The notes: a model not told the origin generated them from the letters alone. A DNA stretch of 64,000 nucleotides from Aquilutibacter rugosus (GCF_036541335.1 NZ_JAZHBO010000001.1:372001-436000); one strand, 5' to 3'. Numbered from the stretch's first letter, positions 43,694-53,094 are shown. Numbers and translations: made by a program.

Positions 43694-44239
43694 TCAGCGA
43701 AAATGTCGTTTAATCTCGACGGCCCCGCCAATTGGGTCGGATTCCGCGATATTGACGCCGCCGGTCACCTCGCGCGCGACCGGAGCCAGAAAGCGGAGGG
43801 CGTGGGTATACACCTCGCGCTTAAAAGTGACCACATGGTCCAGCGGGTACCAGAAATCGACCCAGCGCCAGTCGTCAAACTCCGGCGTCTCGGTCAGATC
43901 CAGCCTTACGTGGGCCTCTTCGCAAGTCATGCGCAGCAGAAACCAGACCTGTTTCTGGCCAATGCACGGCCGGCGCTCACGTTGCCGCACGGCTCGGTAC
44001 GGAAGCTTATAGCGCAGCCAACCTGGCGTCTGCCCAAGCACTTCTACATGCTCCGGCAGCAGCCCGGTTTCCTCACGGAGTTCGCGAAACATCGCCTCCT
44101 CCGGGGTCTCATCAGTGTTCATCCCGCCTTGCGGGAATTGCCAGCCATCCCGATGAATACGCCGGGCCCAGAACAAGCGGCCCAGGTCATTCATCAGAAT
44201 GATGCCAACATTTGGCCGGTAGCCGTCCGGATCGATCAC
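43694..44239 (-). CDS. rppH: RNA pyrophosphohydrolase
   Basis: Removes pyrophosphate from 5' ends of mRNA, starting RNase E-dependent decay. The Nudix box GGMNTDETPEEAMFRELREE is intact, and IDPDGYRPNVGIILMN is the conserved N-terminus. The true start is GTG at 44239, with TAGGAG eight bases upstream. A longer frame to 44341 overlaps the tRNA-Met promoter and lacks similarity. 181 residues, slightly longer than the E. coli enzyme at the C-terminus. Confidence 0.93.
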   Translation of the reverse strand: MIDPDGYRPNVGIILMNDLGRLFWARRIHRDGWQFPQGGMNTDETPEEAMFRELREETGLLPEHVEVLGQTPGWLRYKLPYRAVRQRERRPCIGQKQVWFLLRMTCEEAHVRLDLTETPEFDDWRWVDFWYPLDHVVTFKREVYTHALRFLAPVAREVTGGVNIAESDPIGGAVEIKRHFR

Positions 44240-44315
44240 GACTCGGACTCCTAATACTTCAACTGTCCTCAGGTTGCCACCTTTTGCCCGGCGGCTCAAG
44301 TCAGGGAAAATATCC

Positions 44316-44344
44316 TTGACGAAGGCCGCTCGACGTGCCATAAT
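44316..44344 (+). promoter_or_regulatory. tRNA-Met promoter
   Basis: TTGACG at 44316-44321 and CATAAT at 44339-44344 with 17-base spacing, about 27 bases upstream of the tRNA. It supports rppH starting further downstream than its open frame allows. Confidence 0.7.
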
Positions 44345-44370
44345 TATCGGCTAACCGCAAGTTAGTTCTT

Positions 44371-44447
44371 GGCTATGTAGCTCAGCCGGTTAGAGCACAG
44401 CACTCATAATGCTGGGGTCGGTGGTTCGAGTCCACCCATAGCCACCA
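44371..44447 (+). tRNA. Elongator tRNA-Met (CAT)
   Basis: 77 bases including the encoded CCA. Acceptor stem GGCTATG/CATAGCC, D loop TAGCTCAG...TTAGAGCA, anticodon loop CTCATAA, T loop GGTTCGAGTCC. The sequence resembles the elongator rather than initiator or Ile2 form. Its 3' 46 bases are duplicated at 53154-53199, showing use as an integration site. Confidence 0.97.
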
Positions 44448-44448
44448 T
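44403..44448 (+). repeat. Attachment site 1 (3' part of tRNA-Met)
   Basis: Matches 53154-53199 at an offset of 8751 with a single difference (C44437 versus T53188). It covers the anticodon loop through CCA plus one base. Confidence 0.85.
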
Positions 44449-44460
44449 GTTTCGCATAAG

Positions 44461-44484
44461 CCCCTGATTCGTCAGGGGTTTTTT
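44461..44484 (+). terminator. Intrinsic terminator after tRNA-Met
   Basis: CCCCTGA and TCAGGGG around a TTCG tetraloop, followed by six T. It begins 13 bases after the tRNA. Confidence 0.9.
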
Positions 44485-44588
44485 CTTTTCGGGGCCTTGC
44501 AACCGATTGATAGACCCCAGTTTGCAAAATGCTGTGCTTGGTGGGCTATCGTCCTGAATCGTGCATTCAACATTCAATGTATTGGCGT

Positions 44589-44876
44589 CTACATTAGGTT
44601 TCGGATGTCCCCGGCCGGAAAATTTTGTCCCAGAAGTCGGATCGCCTGTTCGGGAAAGTGTAATTTTTGTCCCAGGAATGTCCCAGAATTTTTCAGAAAC
44701 TCTCGACCGTTTTTCGGGGAGGTAAGGACCAATTCGGAGGCATCTGTTCTATACAGAACTACGGGGCCAATACCTTTGACGGCCAAAAGCTCCTTGTCCG
44801 CAGCCCGATCGATCCTCCCAAGTGTCCTATATCCATTCCTAATCAACTCCTCACGGTGGTTTAGAGGTACAATCAA
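44589..44876 (-). CDS. Possible helix-hairpin-helix protein or remnant
   Basis: A 95-residue reading whose N-terminal half (EELIRNGYRTLGRIDRAADK, then ELLAVKGIGPVVLY) has the helix-hairpin-helix KGIG core found in DNA-binding proteins. The only possible start is TTG at 44876 with no clear ribosome binding site, and the frame is open back to a stop inside the divergent czcI-like gene, so it may be a truncated end of a larger gene. The C-terminal half covers the TGTCCCAG motifs and is not convincing protein. Confidence 0.35.
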   Translation of the reverse strand: MIVPLNHREELIRNGYRTLGRIDRAADKELLAVKGIGPVVLYRTDASELVLTSPKNGREFLKNSGTFLGQKLHFPEQAIRLLGQNFPAGDIRNLM

Positions 44877-44882
44877 CCGTAC

Positions 44883-45278
44883 ATGAAGTTGCTTCGGAAT
44901 CCGCTACGACTGTTCACAGCAGCATTGCTTATGGCGGTGATGCTGGTCGTGCCGGTGGCAGAAGCATTCCAATGCGGATTTGACGACATTCGTGCGGAAT
45001 TAACGCATTCTGCGTCGGAATGTGCCGACGTCAATGCTGTTGGCATCTCAGGGTCGCAAGGCAACTTGGATCGCGATTCCTCACCTGGGCCCAGCCCGGA
45101 GTTTGGGGGCCATGTCTACTCGCATTGCTCGCATGGACATAGCCATACGTCAATCGCCGACGGATCCGTCGACGAACTCGCATACCCTGAAGTGAATCTG
45201 AGGCAGTCGCTTCCTGAGGTTTTGCCGTCGGCCGCCTCCACGCTTTCCGAAGGATTGATGCGTCCACCGCGCGCCTAA
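44883..45278 (+). CDS. CzcI-like periplasmic protein
   Basis: A 131-residue protein with a signal peptide ending near AEAFQ and a His/Cys-rich segment (HVYSHCSHGHSHTS, about residues 78-91) that could bind Zn, Cd or Co. Small proteins of this kind, such as CzcI, precede czcC in metal-efflux operons and are thought to tune expression or bind metal in the periplasm. The assignment rests on position and composition. czcC begins 60 bases downstream. Confidence 0.6.
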   Translation: MKLLRNPLRLFTAALLMAVMLVVPVAEAFQCGFDDIRAELTHSASECADVNAVGISGSQGNLDRDSSPGPSPEFGGHVYSHCSHGHSHTSIADGSVDELAYPEVNLRQSLPEVLPSAASTLSEGLMRPPRA

Positions 45279-45337
45279 ACCAAATTGAACAGCCGCATCT
45301 CTGCGGTTCAAATTTCTGGTTTACCTTTGGAGTTCCA

Positions 45338-46594
45338 ATGAACGTCTTTCAACGTCAGCTGCCGAGCGCAGCTGCGTGGTCGTTGATGCTTCTATGCATC
45401 ACTGGCCCTCTATCCGCCCAACCAATGAACGTGGTCGCGCCAACTTATGAGTCTTTGCTGCAACAGCTGGAGACATTTCCATCTCAGCGAGAAACCGCCG
45501 CGCTGTACGAAGCAAGTTTAGGACGACTGGACCAATCCAAGACCATTTCCAACCCCGTGTTGACGCTCGAAGTCGACAATTTCCTGGGCACGGGTGAGCG
45601 CAAGGGATTTGGCGGAAGTGAAACGACACTCTCCGCCACCCAGCCAATCGAGAACCCATCCAAACGCCGTGCTCGCATCGCGGTCGCCGGAGCGCAAGTC
45701 GACGCAACGGCAAATCGGGGCGAAGACAGCCGGTGGAGAGCGGCTGCCAGACTTGCCCAGGCTTATGTCGATGCAGAGGCCGCCATTGCGCGTCATGCGC
45801 TGGCAACGGAGGGAATGTCCCTCGCAGAAGCGGAAACCCGTGCTGTAGCTGCACTTGTCCGGGAAGGGCGCGAGGCGAAATTTCGCGAGATTCAAGCGCA
45901 GTCAGAACTTGCCAGCGTCCGTTCTCAGTTGGATGAGGCAAGTGCCAACAGGGCGATTGCATTGGCTCGCCTCGCCGCAATAGTCATGCGCGACCAACCA
46001 ATTGAGGCACTGGGTTCAAGTTTGTTGAATCTTTCACCGTCCCATCTGTCGGACGGCACCACTGAGTCGCCGCAGATTCGGATTGCCCGTGCCGAGACAC
46101 TGGTCGCCGATAAGCAGGTCACTTTCGAAAAGCGGCGCGCGATGCCCGATTTCAGCGTCACTCTGGGTTTGCGTCATTTTGCGAATGAACGGGATGCCGC
46201 TCTTGTGGCAGGGGTTGGAATCACGATTCCCATTTTTGATCGAAACACGGGAAATATTCGCGCAGCGGCGGCGGAGTTACGCGCCGCGGAGGCTCGTCTA
46301 GCGGCCGTTGAGCTTGAAGTTCGCGCCGAGAAAGTTGCCGCAGATGCTGCCATGTTTGCCTCCCAGTCCCGTGTCAACGCCGCACGCGTCAGTGTCAGCA
46401 CAGCAAGGGAGGCTTATCGGCTTTCCCGCATCGGTGTTGACGCCGGCCGCATATCGCAGCTCGAGCTTCGTGCCTCACGCGCCGCGCTCGTCTCTGCGTT
46501 GCGCAGTGAAGTTGACGCAAAGCTGGCCCGAGCAAACGCTGAAATCCAATTGGCCCAAATTGAGGGCCGCCTGCCATTCGGAGTCCAACGATGA
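45338..46594 (+). CDS. czcC: Outer-membrane efflux protein CzcC
   Basis: The TolC-family outer-membrane channel of a tripartite heavy-metal efflux pump. 418 residues with a signal peptide and two OEP domains with long helices (repeated Ala/Glu/Arg-rich stretches at about 120-210 and 300-400). The VGITIPIFDRNTGNIRAA pattern is typical of CzcC. Its 3' end overlaps czcB by four bases. Confidence 0.9.
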   Translation: MNVFQRQLPSAAAWSLMLLCITGPLSAQPMNVVAPTYESLLQQLETFPSQRETAALYEASLGRLDQSKTISNPVLTLEVDNFLGTGERKGFGGSETTLSATQPIENPSKRRARIAVAGAQVDATANRGEDSRWRAAARLAQAYVDAEAAIARHALATEGMSLAEAETRAVAALVREGREAKFREIQAQSELASVRSQLDEASANRAIALARLAAIVMRDQPIEALGSSLLNLSPSHLSDGTTESPQIRIARAETLVADKQVTFEKRRAMPDFSVTLGLRHFANERDAALVAGVGITIPIFDRNTGNIRAAAAELRAAEARLAAVELEVRAEKVAADAAMFASQSRVNAARVSVSTAREAYRLSRIGVDAGRISQLELRASRAALVSALRSEVDAKLARANAEIQLAQIEGRLPFGVQR

Positions 46595-47778
46595 CGAGCA
46601 AGAATACTTACATTGCATTTTCCATCGCGATTCTCCTGGCATTGCTCGCTGGTTTCGGCGTTGCGCGATGGCTTGACCCACGATCCACTTCCCAGACGAC
46701 GCCTCAGACCGAAACCACGGAAACGGCGGATGCCGAGGGGGAATATGAGGATCGACATGGCGAGGAGTCAAGCGAACTGAAGTTGACTGCCGAACAGGTC
46801 GCATCGTCGAAACTTGAGCTGTCCAATGTCACACGTGGCGGGGGTGCTGCAATTCGCCTTTCGGGCCGTGTCGAGTCCATGGTCGGTGCACGCGCTGCAG
46901 TCGGAGCTTCAACCTCGGGTCGCGTTGAACGCGTCCTTGTCGCACCGGGTACCACGATAAGGGCGGGCTCCGCTGTCGCCACCATTGTGAGTGGTGAGGG
47001 TGCTTCGCTTCGAGCGGCGGCTGATGCGGCGGCGGCGGAAGCCGATGCTGCACAGATGGTATACCGTCGCGACAGCAACCTGCTGAATCAAGGAATTGTG
47101 GCACGCCAGGAAATGGAGACCTCCAGAGCTCGCGCCCTGGCCGCGGCGGCGAACGCGCGTGCGGCACGTGCGCGCGTCGTTGCGTCAGGTCGCCCGGACG
47201 CGAACGGTCGCCTCGCAATCACTAGCCCGTTTTCCGGAGTTGTCACGCAGGTTTCGATCACACCCGGAGGGTTTGTGCAGCCCGGCGATGTGGTCGCCAA
47301 TGTCGCAGATCCGGAACGGAACGAACTGGTATTTGCGGTGGCACCTGCAGTTGCGTCCGGCGTCAAGGCCGGGATGCGCCTGGCTGTCACAGCTTCGGGG
47401 AGCACTTTTTCGGCAATTGTCACCGGAGTGGCTCCGGACACAGACGAGGCGACCGGTATGACGACGATTCGTGCAAGAGTCGAATCCGGAACGTTACCTC
47501 CGTCCGGAACCATCGTCTCCGCGATCCTGTCGATCGACTCGGACGCCGGCGCACTCTCCGTTCCATCCGACGCAGTGCAAAGTCTGGATGGGCGTAACGT
47601 CGTTTTCGTAGCCGAAAAAGCAAATCAGTTTCGTGTCGTGCCGGTCACCGTGGGGCGTGACGCCGGCGGATGGGTTGAGATCCTAAGTGGATTACGCGGC
47701 GACGAGCAAGTCGTTTCGCGCAACGCATTTTTGCTCAAGGCCGAAATCGCCAAAGGCGAGGCTGAGGAAGGACACTAA
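46591..47778 (+). CDS. czcB: RND efflux periplasmic adaptor CzcB
   Basis: Membrane-fusion protein linking CzcA to CzcC. 395 residues: an N-terminal anchor (about 7-28), an acidic/His segment (EGEYEDRHGEESSE), lipoyl and helical hairpin domains, and a beta-barrel with ITSPFSGVVTQVSITPGGFV. VEILSGLRGDEQVVSRNAFL near the C-terminus is characteristic. Overlaps czcC and is followed by czcA after nine bases. Confidence 0.9.
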   Translation: MTSKNTYIAFSIAILLALLAGFGVARWLDPRSTSQTTPQTETTETADAEGEYEDRHGEESSELKLTAEQVASSKLELSNVTRGGGAAIRLSGRVESMVGARAAVGASTSGRVERVLVAPGTTIRAGSAVATIVSGEGASLRAAADAAAAEADAAQMVYRRDSNLLNQGIVARQEMETSRARALAAAANARAARARVVASGRPDANGRLAITSPFSGVVTQVSITPGGFVQPGDVVANVADPERNELVFAVAPAVASGVKAGMRLAVTASGSTFSAIVTGVAPDTDEATGMTTIRARVESGTLPPSGTIVSAILSIDSDAGALSVPSDAVQSLDGRNVVFVAEKANQFRVVPVTVGRDAGGWVEILSGLRGDEQVVSRNAFLLKAEIAKGEAEEGH

Positions 47779-47787
47779 GGAAGCGCC

Positions 47788-50700
47788 ATGTCATTGAATT
47801 TAATAGGACAAGTGGTTCGCTATCGCTGGGCCGTCATTCTTCTCAGCGTTGGGCTAGCCTTTTATGGCATTTTTCAACTTGCGCGTCTGCCGATGGACGC
47901 GGTGCCGGACATCACCAATCGCCAGGTTCAGATCAATACGTTCGCTCCTGCGCTGGCACCGGGGCAGATGGAACGTCAAGTCACCTACCCGCTTGAGACC
48001 GCATTTGCCGGACTGCCCGGATTGGTCAGCACTCGTTCGCTTTCCCGAAATGGCTTTTCGCAGGTAACCGTCGTGTTTACCGATGATACGGACATCTATT
48101 TCGCGAGGCAGCAGATCGCAGAACGCTTGCGAGAGGCGCAGTCGTCGTTGCCCGAAGGAGTCGTCCCTGCAATGTCACCGGTCACGACGGGGCTAGGCGA
48201 AGTATTGACATGGACCGTCGATTTCGCCCCTCGAGATCCCAAGGCTTCATCTGCAGCTGGTGCTCCTGGCTGGCAAGCCGACGGAACTTTCCTGACTCCG
48301 GAAGGCAAGGTACTCTCCAGCCCACAGGAGCGTGCAACGTATCTTCGCACTTTGCAGGATTGGCTCATTGCACCGCAGATGCGATCAACGAAAGGTCTGG
48401 CGGACGTCGACTCAATCGGGGGTTACGAAAAAGAGTACTCCGTGCATCCTGACCCCGCACGGTTAACTGCGTATGGCATCAGTTTTACGGAGCTGGCGGA
48501 CGCATTGCGCCGTTCGAATGTTCAGGCAGGCGCTGGTTTCATTGAACGCTCCGGTGAAGGCTTGGTCGTGCGGACTGACGCCCTTGCGCGTGGTGTGCAG
48601 GACTTGGCGCAAGCACCGGTGGTCAACCGCAACGGACTCATAATCCGCGTCAGTGATGTCGCGCAGGTGTCCGAAGGACAGTCTCCAAGACTAGGTGTGG
48701 CCACGCGCGATGGTCATGAGATCGTGCTTGGCTCGGCGCTGATGATTGCGGGCGGTAACAGCCGGACAGTTGCGCAGGACGCATCTGCCCGACTCACCGA
48801 GGTTTCAAAGTCATTGCCCCCGGGAATCGAAGTTAAAGTCGTTCTCGACCGCAGTAAGCTGGTCAATGCCACGATTGGCACGGTTGCGGAGAATCTCGCG
48901 GTTGGTGCCCTGTTGGTCATCGTCGTGCTGTTTCTGTTGCTCGGCAACATTCGCGCCGCGACCATTACTGCCTTGGTGATCCCTCTCTCTTTCCTGTTTG
49001 CCGTGATCGGAATGCAGCGCTTCGGCATCAGTGGGAACCTGATGAGTCTCGGTGCCTTGGATTTCGGGATCTTGGTGGATGGCGCAGTGATTGTGGTCGA
49101 AGCGACGCTGCTGTTGCTTACGCAACGCCAGCATGAGCTGGGGCGGCGGCTGACACTCAGGGAACGATTGAGCGCTGTCGTTGAAGCGACCGGAAAGATG
49201 GCGCGCCCAGCAGCATTTGGACAGGCAATTATTCTCCTCGTGTTCGCGCCAATTCTGACGTTGCAAGGTGTTGAAGGAAAGACATTTCAGCCGATGGCTG
49301 CGACGTTCATGTTTGCGCTGGTGGGCGCTTTCATTTTTTCGTTTACGTTTGTTCCCGCAATGGCGGCGTTGTTCATCCGCGCACCTGAAACCGCCATTGC
49401 CCCTGCCGATTCGATGCACTCCGAGGAGGGACATGCGGACGAACATGAGACGAAAGTCCTCCGGGTACTTCGTCGGCAGTTCGAACCGCTGATTGATGCG
49501 GCAATTGCGAAGCCGCGGCGAATGCTTGCTGGCGCTGCGGTCCTGTCGTTGGTTGGAGTCGTCGCCTTTTTGTCGCTCGGTCGTGAGTTCATGCCGACAC
49601 TGGATGAAGGCGACATCGCCATGCAGTCATTGCGAGTCCCGTCAACGTCCCTGGCGCAATCAGCAGAAATGCAACGGGAACTGGAATCTGCGATAAAAAA
49701 ACAGCCGCAGGTTCAGACGATGTTTTCGCGTACCGGTACCGCGGAAGCCGCAATCGATCCAATGCCTGCCAATATTTCCGACAGCGTTATCGTGTTAAAG
49801 CCGAGATCGCAATGGCCAGACCCGGGTCTTTCCAAGGAAGAGCTGGTAGAAAAATTTGAAAGCGTTGCGAAAACGCATATCGGCAATAATTTCGAATTCA
49901 GTCAGCCGATCGAATTGCGATTCAACGAGCTTATTTCCGGAGTACGCTCCGATATGGCGGTGATGATCTATGGCGAGGATTTCGATGTTCTTCGTAAGGT
50001 AGCGGACGAAGTGGCGGGCAAATTACGCACTGTTGACGGTGCGGTTGACGTACAGGTGGAACAGGTGGCTGGCTTGCCCGCCATGACTGTGCAAGTTGAT
50101 CATTCCGCCGCATCTCAATTCGGACTTACGGCTCAGGATGTCGCGCAGGCGTTTTCCACGGCAGTCGGGGGTGAGTCTGCAGGCACCATTTTTGAAGCGG
50201 ATCGGCGCTTTGAAGTCGCTGTACGTCTCGAGGAGAGCATGCGTGCGGATCCGGTGCAATTGGCCGCACTGCCGGTAATCGGACCAAGCGGGGTTTCGGT
50301 ACCTCTGTCGTCTGTCGCAAAAATCGTCGTCGCGGAAGGTCCTAACCAGATTAGTCGCAACAATGGCAGCCGCCGCATTGTCGTACAGGCCAATGTCCGC
50401 GGGCGTGACCTCGGGGGCTTCGTGACGCAAGCTCAGGAACAGGTATCGGCCGTAAAATTGCCTCCTGGTATCCGCATTGAATGGGGAGGCCAATTTGAGA
50501 ATCTGCAACGCGCCGAACGTCGACTCGCTTTCGTCATTCCGATCGTCTTTATCCTCATTGGTGGACTGCTGTACATGGCACTAGGGAGCATTCGCGAGGC
50601 GGCACTGGTCTTCGCTTGCGTGCCACTGGCCTTGGTTGGCGGCGTGCTTGCACTTTCCGTTCGCGGCATGCCGTTCTCGGTCTCGGCAGCCGTTGGTTTC

Positions 50701-51030
50701 ATTGCAGTTTCAGGCGTTGCCACGTTGAACGGTCTCGTTCTGATGCAAGCCATCCGGGAGCAATTCGACGCCGGAACGGTTTCGCTGGAAGCGGCGCGGA
50801 TCGGCGCGAAGAGTCGATTGCGCGCTGTGCTGACAACCGCACTCGTGGCCATCGTCGGCTTCATGCCAATGGCAATGGCAGCCGGAGCCGGGGCGGAGGT
50901 CCAGAAACCCTTGGCAACCGTCGTAATTGGCGGTCTGCTCACGGCAACGCTATTGACCTTGCTGGTTCTTCCGGCATTCGCGAGTCGTACCCTGCGTGCT
51001 CGCGAGAAGGTCGCATTGCCGACAGATTGA
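47788..51030 (+). CDS. czcA: Heavy-metal efflux RND transporter CzcA
   Basis: The proton-driven inner-membrane pump of the Czc type. 1080 residues with the usual 12-helix RND layout. The fourth-helix motif ALDFGILVDGAVIVVEA is the HME-RND form of divalent-cation pumps (Zn, Co, Cd or Ni) rather than the CusA copper/silver form, since it has DFG-VDGAV with the spaced acidic residues. IGGYEKEYSVHPDPARLTAY and MDAVPDITNRQVQINTFAPA are further CzcA signatures. The exact metal set cannot be fixed from sequence. Confidence 0.93.
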   Translation: MSLNLIGQVVRYRWAVILLSVGLAFYGIFQLARLPMDAVPDITNRQVQINTFAPALAPGQMERQVTYPLETAFAGLPGLVSTRSLSRNGFSQVTVVFTDDTDIYFARQQIAERLREAQSSLPEGVVPAMSPVTTGLGEVLTWTVDFAPRDPKASSAAGAPGWQADGTFLTPEGKVLSSPQERATYLRTLQDWLIAPQMRSTKGLADVDSIGGYEKEYSVHPDPARLTAYGISFTELADALRRSNVQAGAGFIERSGEGLVVRTDALARGVQDLAQAPVVNRNGLIIRVSDVAQVSEGQSPRLGVATRDGHEIVLGSALMIAGGNSRTVAQDASARLTEVSKSLPPGIEVKVVLDRSKLVNATIGTVAENLAVGALLVIVVLFLLLGNIRAATITALVIPLSFLFAVIGMQRFGISGNLMSLGALDFGILVDGAVIVVEATLLLLTQRQHELGRRLTLRERLSAVVEATGKMARPAAFGQAIILLVFAPILTLQGVEGKTFQPMAATFMFALVGAFIFSFTFVPAMAALFIRAPETAIAPADSMHSEEGHADEHETKVLRVLRRQFEPLIDAAIAKPRRMLAGAAVLSLVGVVAFLSLGREFMPTLDEGDIAMQSLRVPSTSLAQSAEMQRELESAIKKQPQVQTMFSRTGTAEAAIDPMPANISDSVIVLKPRSQWPDPGLSKEELVEKFESVAKTHIGNNFEFSQPIELRFNELISGVRSDMAVMIYGEDFDVLRKVADEVAGKLRTVDGAVDVQVEQVAGLPAMTVQVDHSAASQFGLTAQDVAQAFSTAVGGESAGTIFEADRRFEVAVRLEESMRADPVQLAALPVIGPSGVSVPLSSVAKIVVAEGPNQISRNNGSRRIVVQANVRGRDLGGFVTQAQEQVSAVKLPPGIRIEWGGQFENLQRAERRLAFVIPIVFILIGGLLYMALGSIREAALVFACVPLALVGGVLALSVRGMPFSVSAAVGFIAVSGVATLNGLVLMQAIREQFDAGTVSLEAARIGAKSRLRAVLTTALVAIVGFMPMAMAAGAGAEVQKPLATVVIGGLLTATLLTLLVLPAFASRTLRAREKVALPTD

Positions 51031-51118
51031 ATGATTAATGTCGATAATAGATAAGAACCCGGGTCCAACCCAAGATCGCGGGTTGTCCTGGCACAATAGT
51101 TCCAGAAGGAGGTTTCAT

Positions 51119-51781
51119 ATGTCAGATTGCGATTGCGGCAAGCCCGTAGAACTCAAGTCGATGGAGGCGAGACAGCGCCGGGTATTGATGATCGTCATGT
51201 CGATTAATATCGTGACGTGCATCATGATGTTCAGCGCCGCTTACTTCAGCGGGTCGTCGTCGCTACTTTCAGGGACGCTGGATAACCTCGGTGACGCTGC
51301 TACCTATCTGCTGAGCATCCTTGTCATCGGTGCCAGCGTACGGGCTAAGGCACGTGTTGCACTGTTTAAAGGGCTGCTGATATTTGGCGCAGCCATCGCC
51401 GTTGGACTGCAGATCATCTGGCGACTGAATAACCCGGCTGTTCCGGTCTTTGAAACCATGGGCGTGGTGGCGGCGTTGAACCTTGCATTGAACGGCGTCT
51501 GTCTGTGGCTATTGACGCCGATTCGCGACACCGACATCAATATTTCGTCTGCCTGGGAATGTTCACGAAACGACATGTTTGAAGGCGTAGCCGTCCTCGC
51601 CGCTACGGCAGGCGTCTGGCTATTTGAATCGGGATGGCCAGACCTGGTTGTTGCCATCGCATTGCTGGTCATGTTCCTTCGCTCGGCGTGGCGCGTCCTT
51701 CGTTCTGCGTGGAGAAGCCTATCGTCGAGTCCGGATTCCGCGGCAACTTGCGGCGCCTCGCCAAGGGGGATGAATAAATGA
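51119..51781 (+). CDS. CDF-like cation transporter
   Basis: The start is ATG at 51119 behind AGAAGGAGG, giving MSDCDCGKPVELKSMEARQR; frames extending to 51038 lack a ribosome binding site. 220 residues with about six membrane segments. LLSGTLDNLGDAATYLLSIL has the metal-binding aspartate pair of the second CDF helix, and SAWECSRNDMFEGVAV resembles the fifth. It lacks the usual C-terminal cytoplasmic domain. The Cys-rich N-terminus (CDC) may bind metal. It ends overlapping the next CDF gene by four bases. Confidence 0.75.
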   Translation: MSDCDCGKPVELKSMEARQRRVLMIVMSINIVTCIMMFSAAYFSGSSSLLSGTLDNLGDAATYLLSILVIGASVRAKARVALFKGLLIFGAAIAVGLQIIWRLNNPAVPVFETMGVVAALNLALNGVCLWLLTPIRDTDINISSAWECSRNDMFEGVAVLAATAGVWLFESGWPDLVVAIALLVMFLRSAWRVLRSAWRSLSSSPDSAATCGASPRGMNK

Positions 51782-52659
51782 GTGGCGGACATGATCATGG
51801 CGCCGGCGAAATCAAGCACGAAAAGCCGCTTTGGATCGCGCTCTTACTGACAGGTACTTTCCTGATTGCCGAAGTCGTCGGTGGACTGATTACAAACAGC
51901 CTTGCACTGCTTTCCGATGCGGCGCACATGGGGACTGACGTGCTAGCGCTCGGCATTTCGCTGTTCGCGGTTCGTCTTAGCCGTAGGCCGGCAGATGCAA
52001 AGAAGACATACGGCTATGCCCGCATGGAAGCAATCGGGGCGCTGATAAACGGGGGAATGCTCTTTCTGGTGGCTGGCTACATCCTATGGGAAGCGTTTGG
52101 CAGGTTTCAGAAATCAACCGAAGTTGCGTCAGTTGGAATGCTTGTCATCGCAACGCTGGGCCTTGTCATTAACCTGATCTCAATGCGGTTGCTCGCGGCA
52201 GGCTCGGGCGAGAGCCTGAATGTCAAAGGCGCATATCTTGAGGTGTGGGCTGACATGCTCGGTTCCCTGGGTGTGATAGCAGGTGCGGTCATCATTTATT
52301 TCACGGGATGGACCATCATCGATCCGATTGTTGCCGTGCTGATTGGCCTTTGGGTACTTCCACGAACATGGCGACTAATGTCCCAAGCCGTACATATGCT
52401 GATGCAGGGTGTTCCGGAAGGACTGGAACTGGCGACCGTCGATGGTGCACTGAGGGAGATCAAAGGCGTCCGCGAGTTGCACAACCTGCATATCTGGGCA
52501 CTGGGGTCAACGCAAACGGTTCTGACGACGCATCTTGTCTATGATGAAACCGAAATTGATGCGGAAGCTCTAAGGCAAGAAGCGACTCGGATGCTTAGGG
52601 ATCGCTTTGATGTGCATCAAAGCACGATTCAAATCGAATCAAGTGCATGCATAAACTGA
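51778..52659 (+). CDS. czcD: Cation diffusion facilitator CzcD-like
   Basis: A proton antiporter exporting Zn, Co or Cd from the cytoplasm. The 293 residues start with a His-rich segment (MSGGHDHG). LALLSDAAHMGTDVLALGIS has the HxxxD motif of the second helix and EVWADMLGSLGVI that of the fifth. The C-terminal cytoplasmic domain includes LHNLHIWALGSTQTVLTTHL. The ATG overlaps the stop of the small CDF-like gene. Last gene of the metal operon before a terminator. Confidence 0.92.
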   Translation: MSGGHDHGAGEIKHEKPLWIALLLTGTFLIAEVVGGLITNSLALLSDAAHMGTDVLALGISLFAVRLSRRPADAKKTYGYARMEAIGALINGGMLFLVAGYILWEAFGRFQKSTEVASVGMLVIATLGLVINLISMRLLAAGSGESLNVKGAYLEVWADMLGSLGVIAGAVIIYFTGWTIIDPIVAVLIGLWVLPRTWRLMSQAVHMLMQGVPEGLELATVDGALREIKGVRELHNLHIWALGSTQTVLTTHLVYDETEIDAEALRQEATRMLRDRFDVHQSTIQIESSACIN

Positions 52660-52767
52660 CAGGGCCAGGCAGGATATTACTGCCTGGGACTGGCCCGGTC
52701 TCCCATCGCACTTTCTGCCTCACGAATGTTTCGAGCCGATCTTGAATTGCAGAACATTCGAAATAAG

Positions 52768-52798
52768 AACCCACCGACGGATGTTGGTGGGTTTTTTC
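52768..52798 (+). terminator. Intrinsic terminator after czc genes
   Basis: CCCACC and GGTGGG around a ten-base loop, followed by six T, about 110 bases after the czcD-like stop. Confidence 0.85.
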
Positions 52799-52799
52799 G

Positions 52800-53000
52800 T
52801 TAATTGACCACACGCTCGAGCAGTTCAATCACTGCGTCGCGCTCGTCCATGGCATGAATGGGTAGAACCAGGACATCGCCGGTCCGCGCCCAGTCCAATG
52901 CGGCACTGATCAACTGGTGAATATCCGCGACGACCATCACCTGCTCAGTGGGAATGCCTGCCCTTGTCACGGCGCCCTTGAATAACGCTCCTCGGCATTC
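52800..53000 (-). pseudogene. Mur-ligase/cyanophycin synthetase-like C-terminal fragment
   Basis: The minus strand reads LFKGAVTRAGIPTEQVMVVA, then DIHQLISAALDWARTGDVLV and ELLERVVN before TAA at 52802-52800. The pattern of an alternating beta-alpha end with GD-LVLP resembles the C-terminal domain of Mur ligases or cyanophycin synthetase-type enzymes. No start or catalytic part exists, so it is a leftover fragment at the right end of element A. The family call is tentative. Confidence 0.4.
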
Positions 53001-53094
53001 TTTTTTGTAAGTTTTTTTGCTAAATAGACTTTAGTTTGCAACACTCTATTTAGCGTGGGCTATTGCATTATTTCGTGACAGATGCACGTTTTTG

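Noticed and set aside
44497..44886. 129-residue plus-strand frame after tRNA-Met
   Set aside because: Cysteine/serine/arginine-rich, no domain, no ribosome binding site; crosses the terminator-proximal junction.
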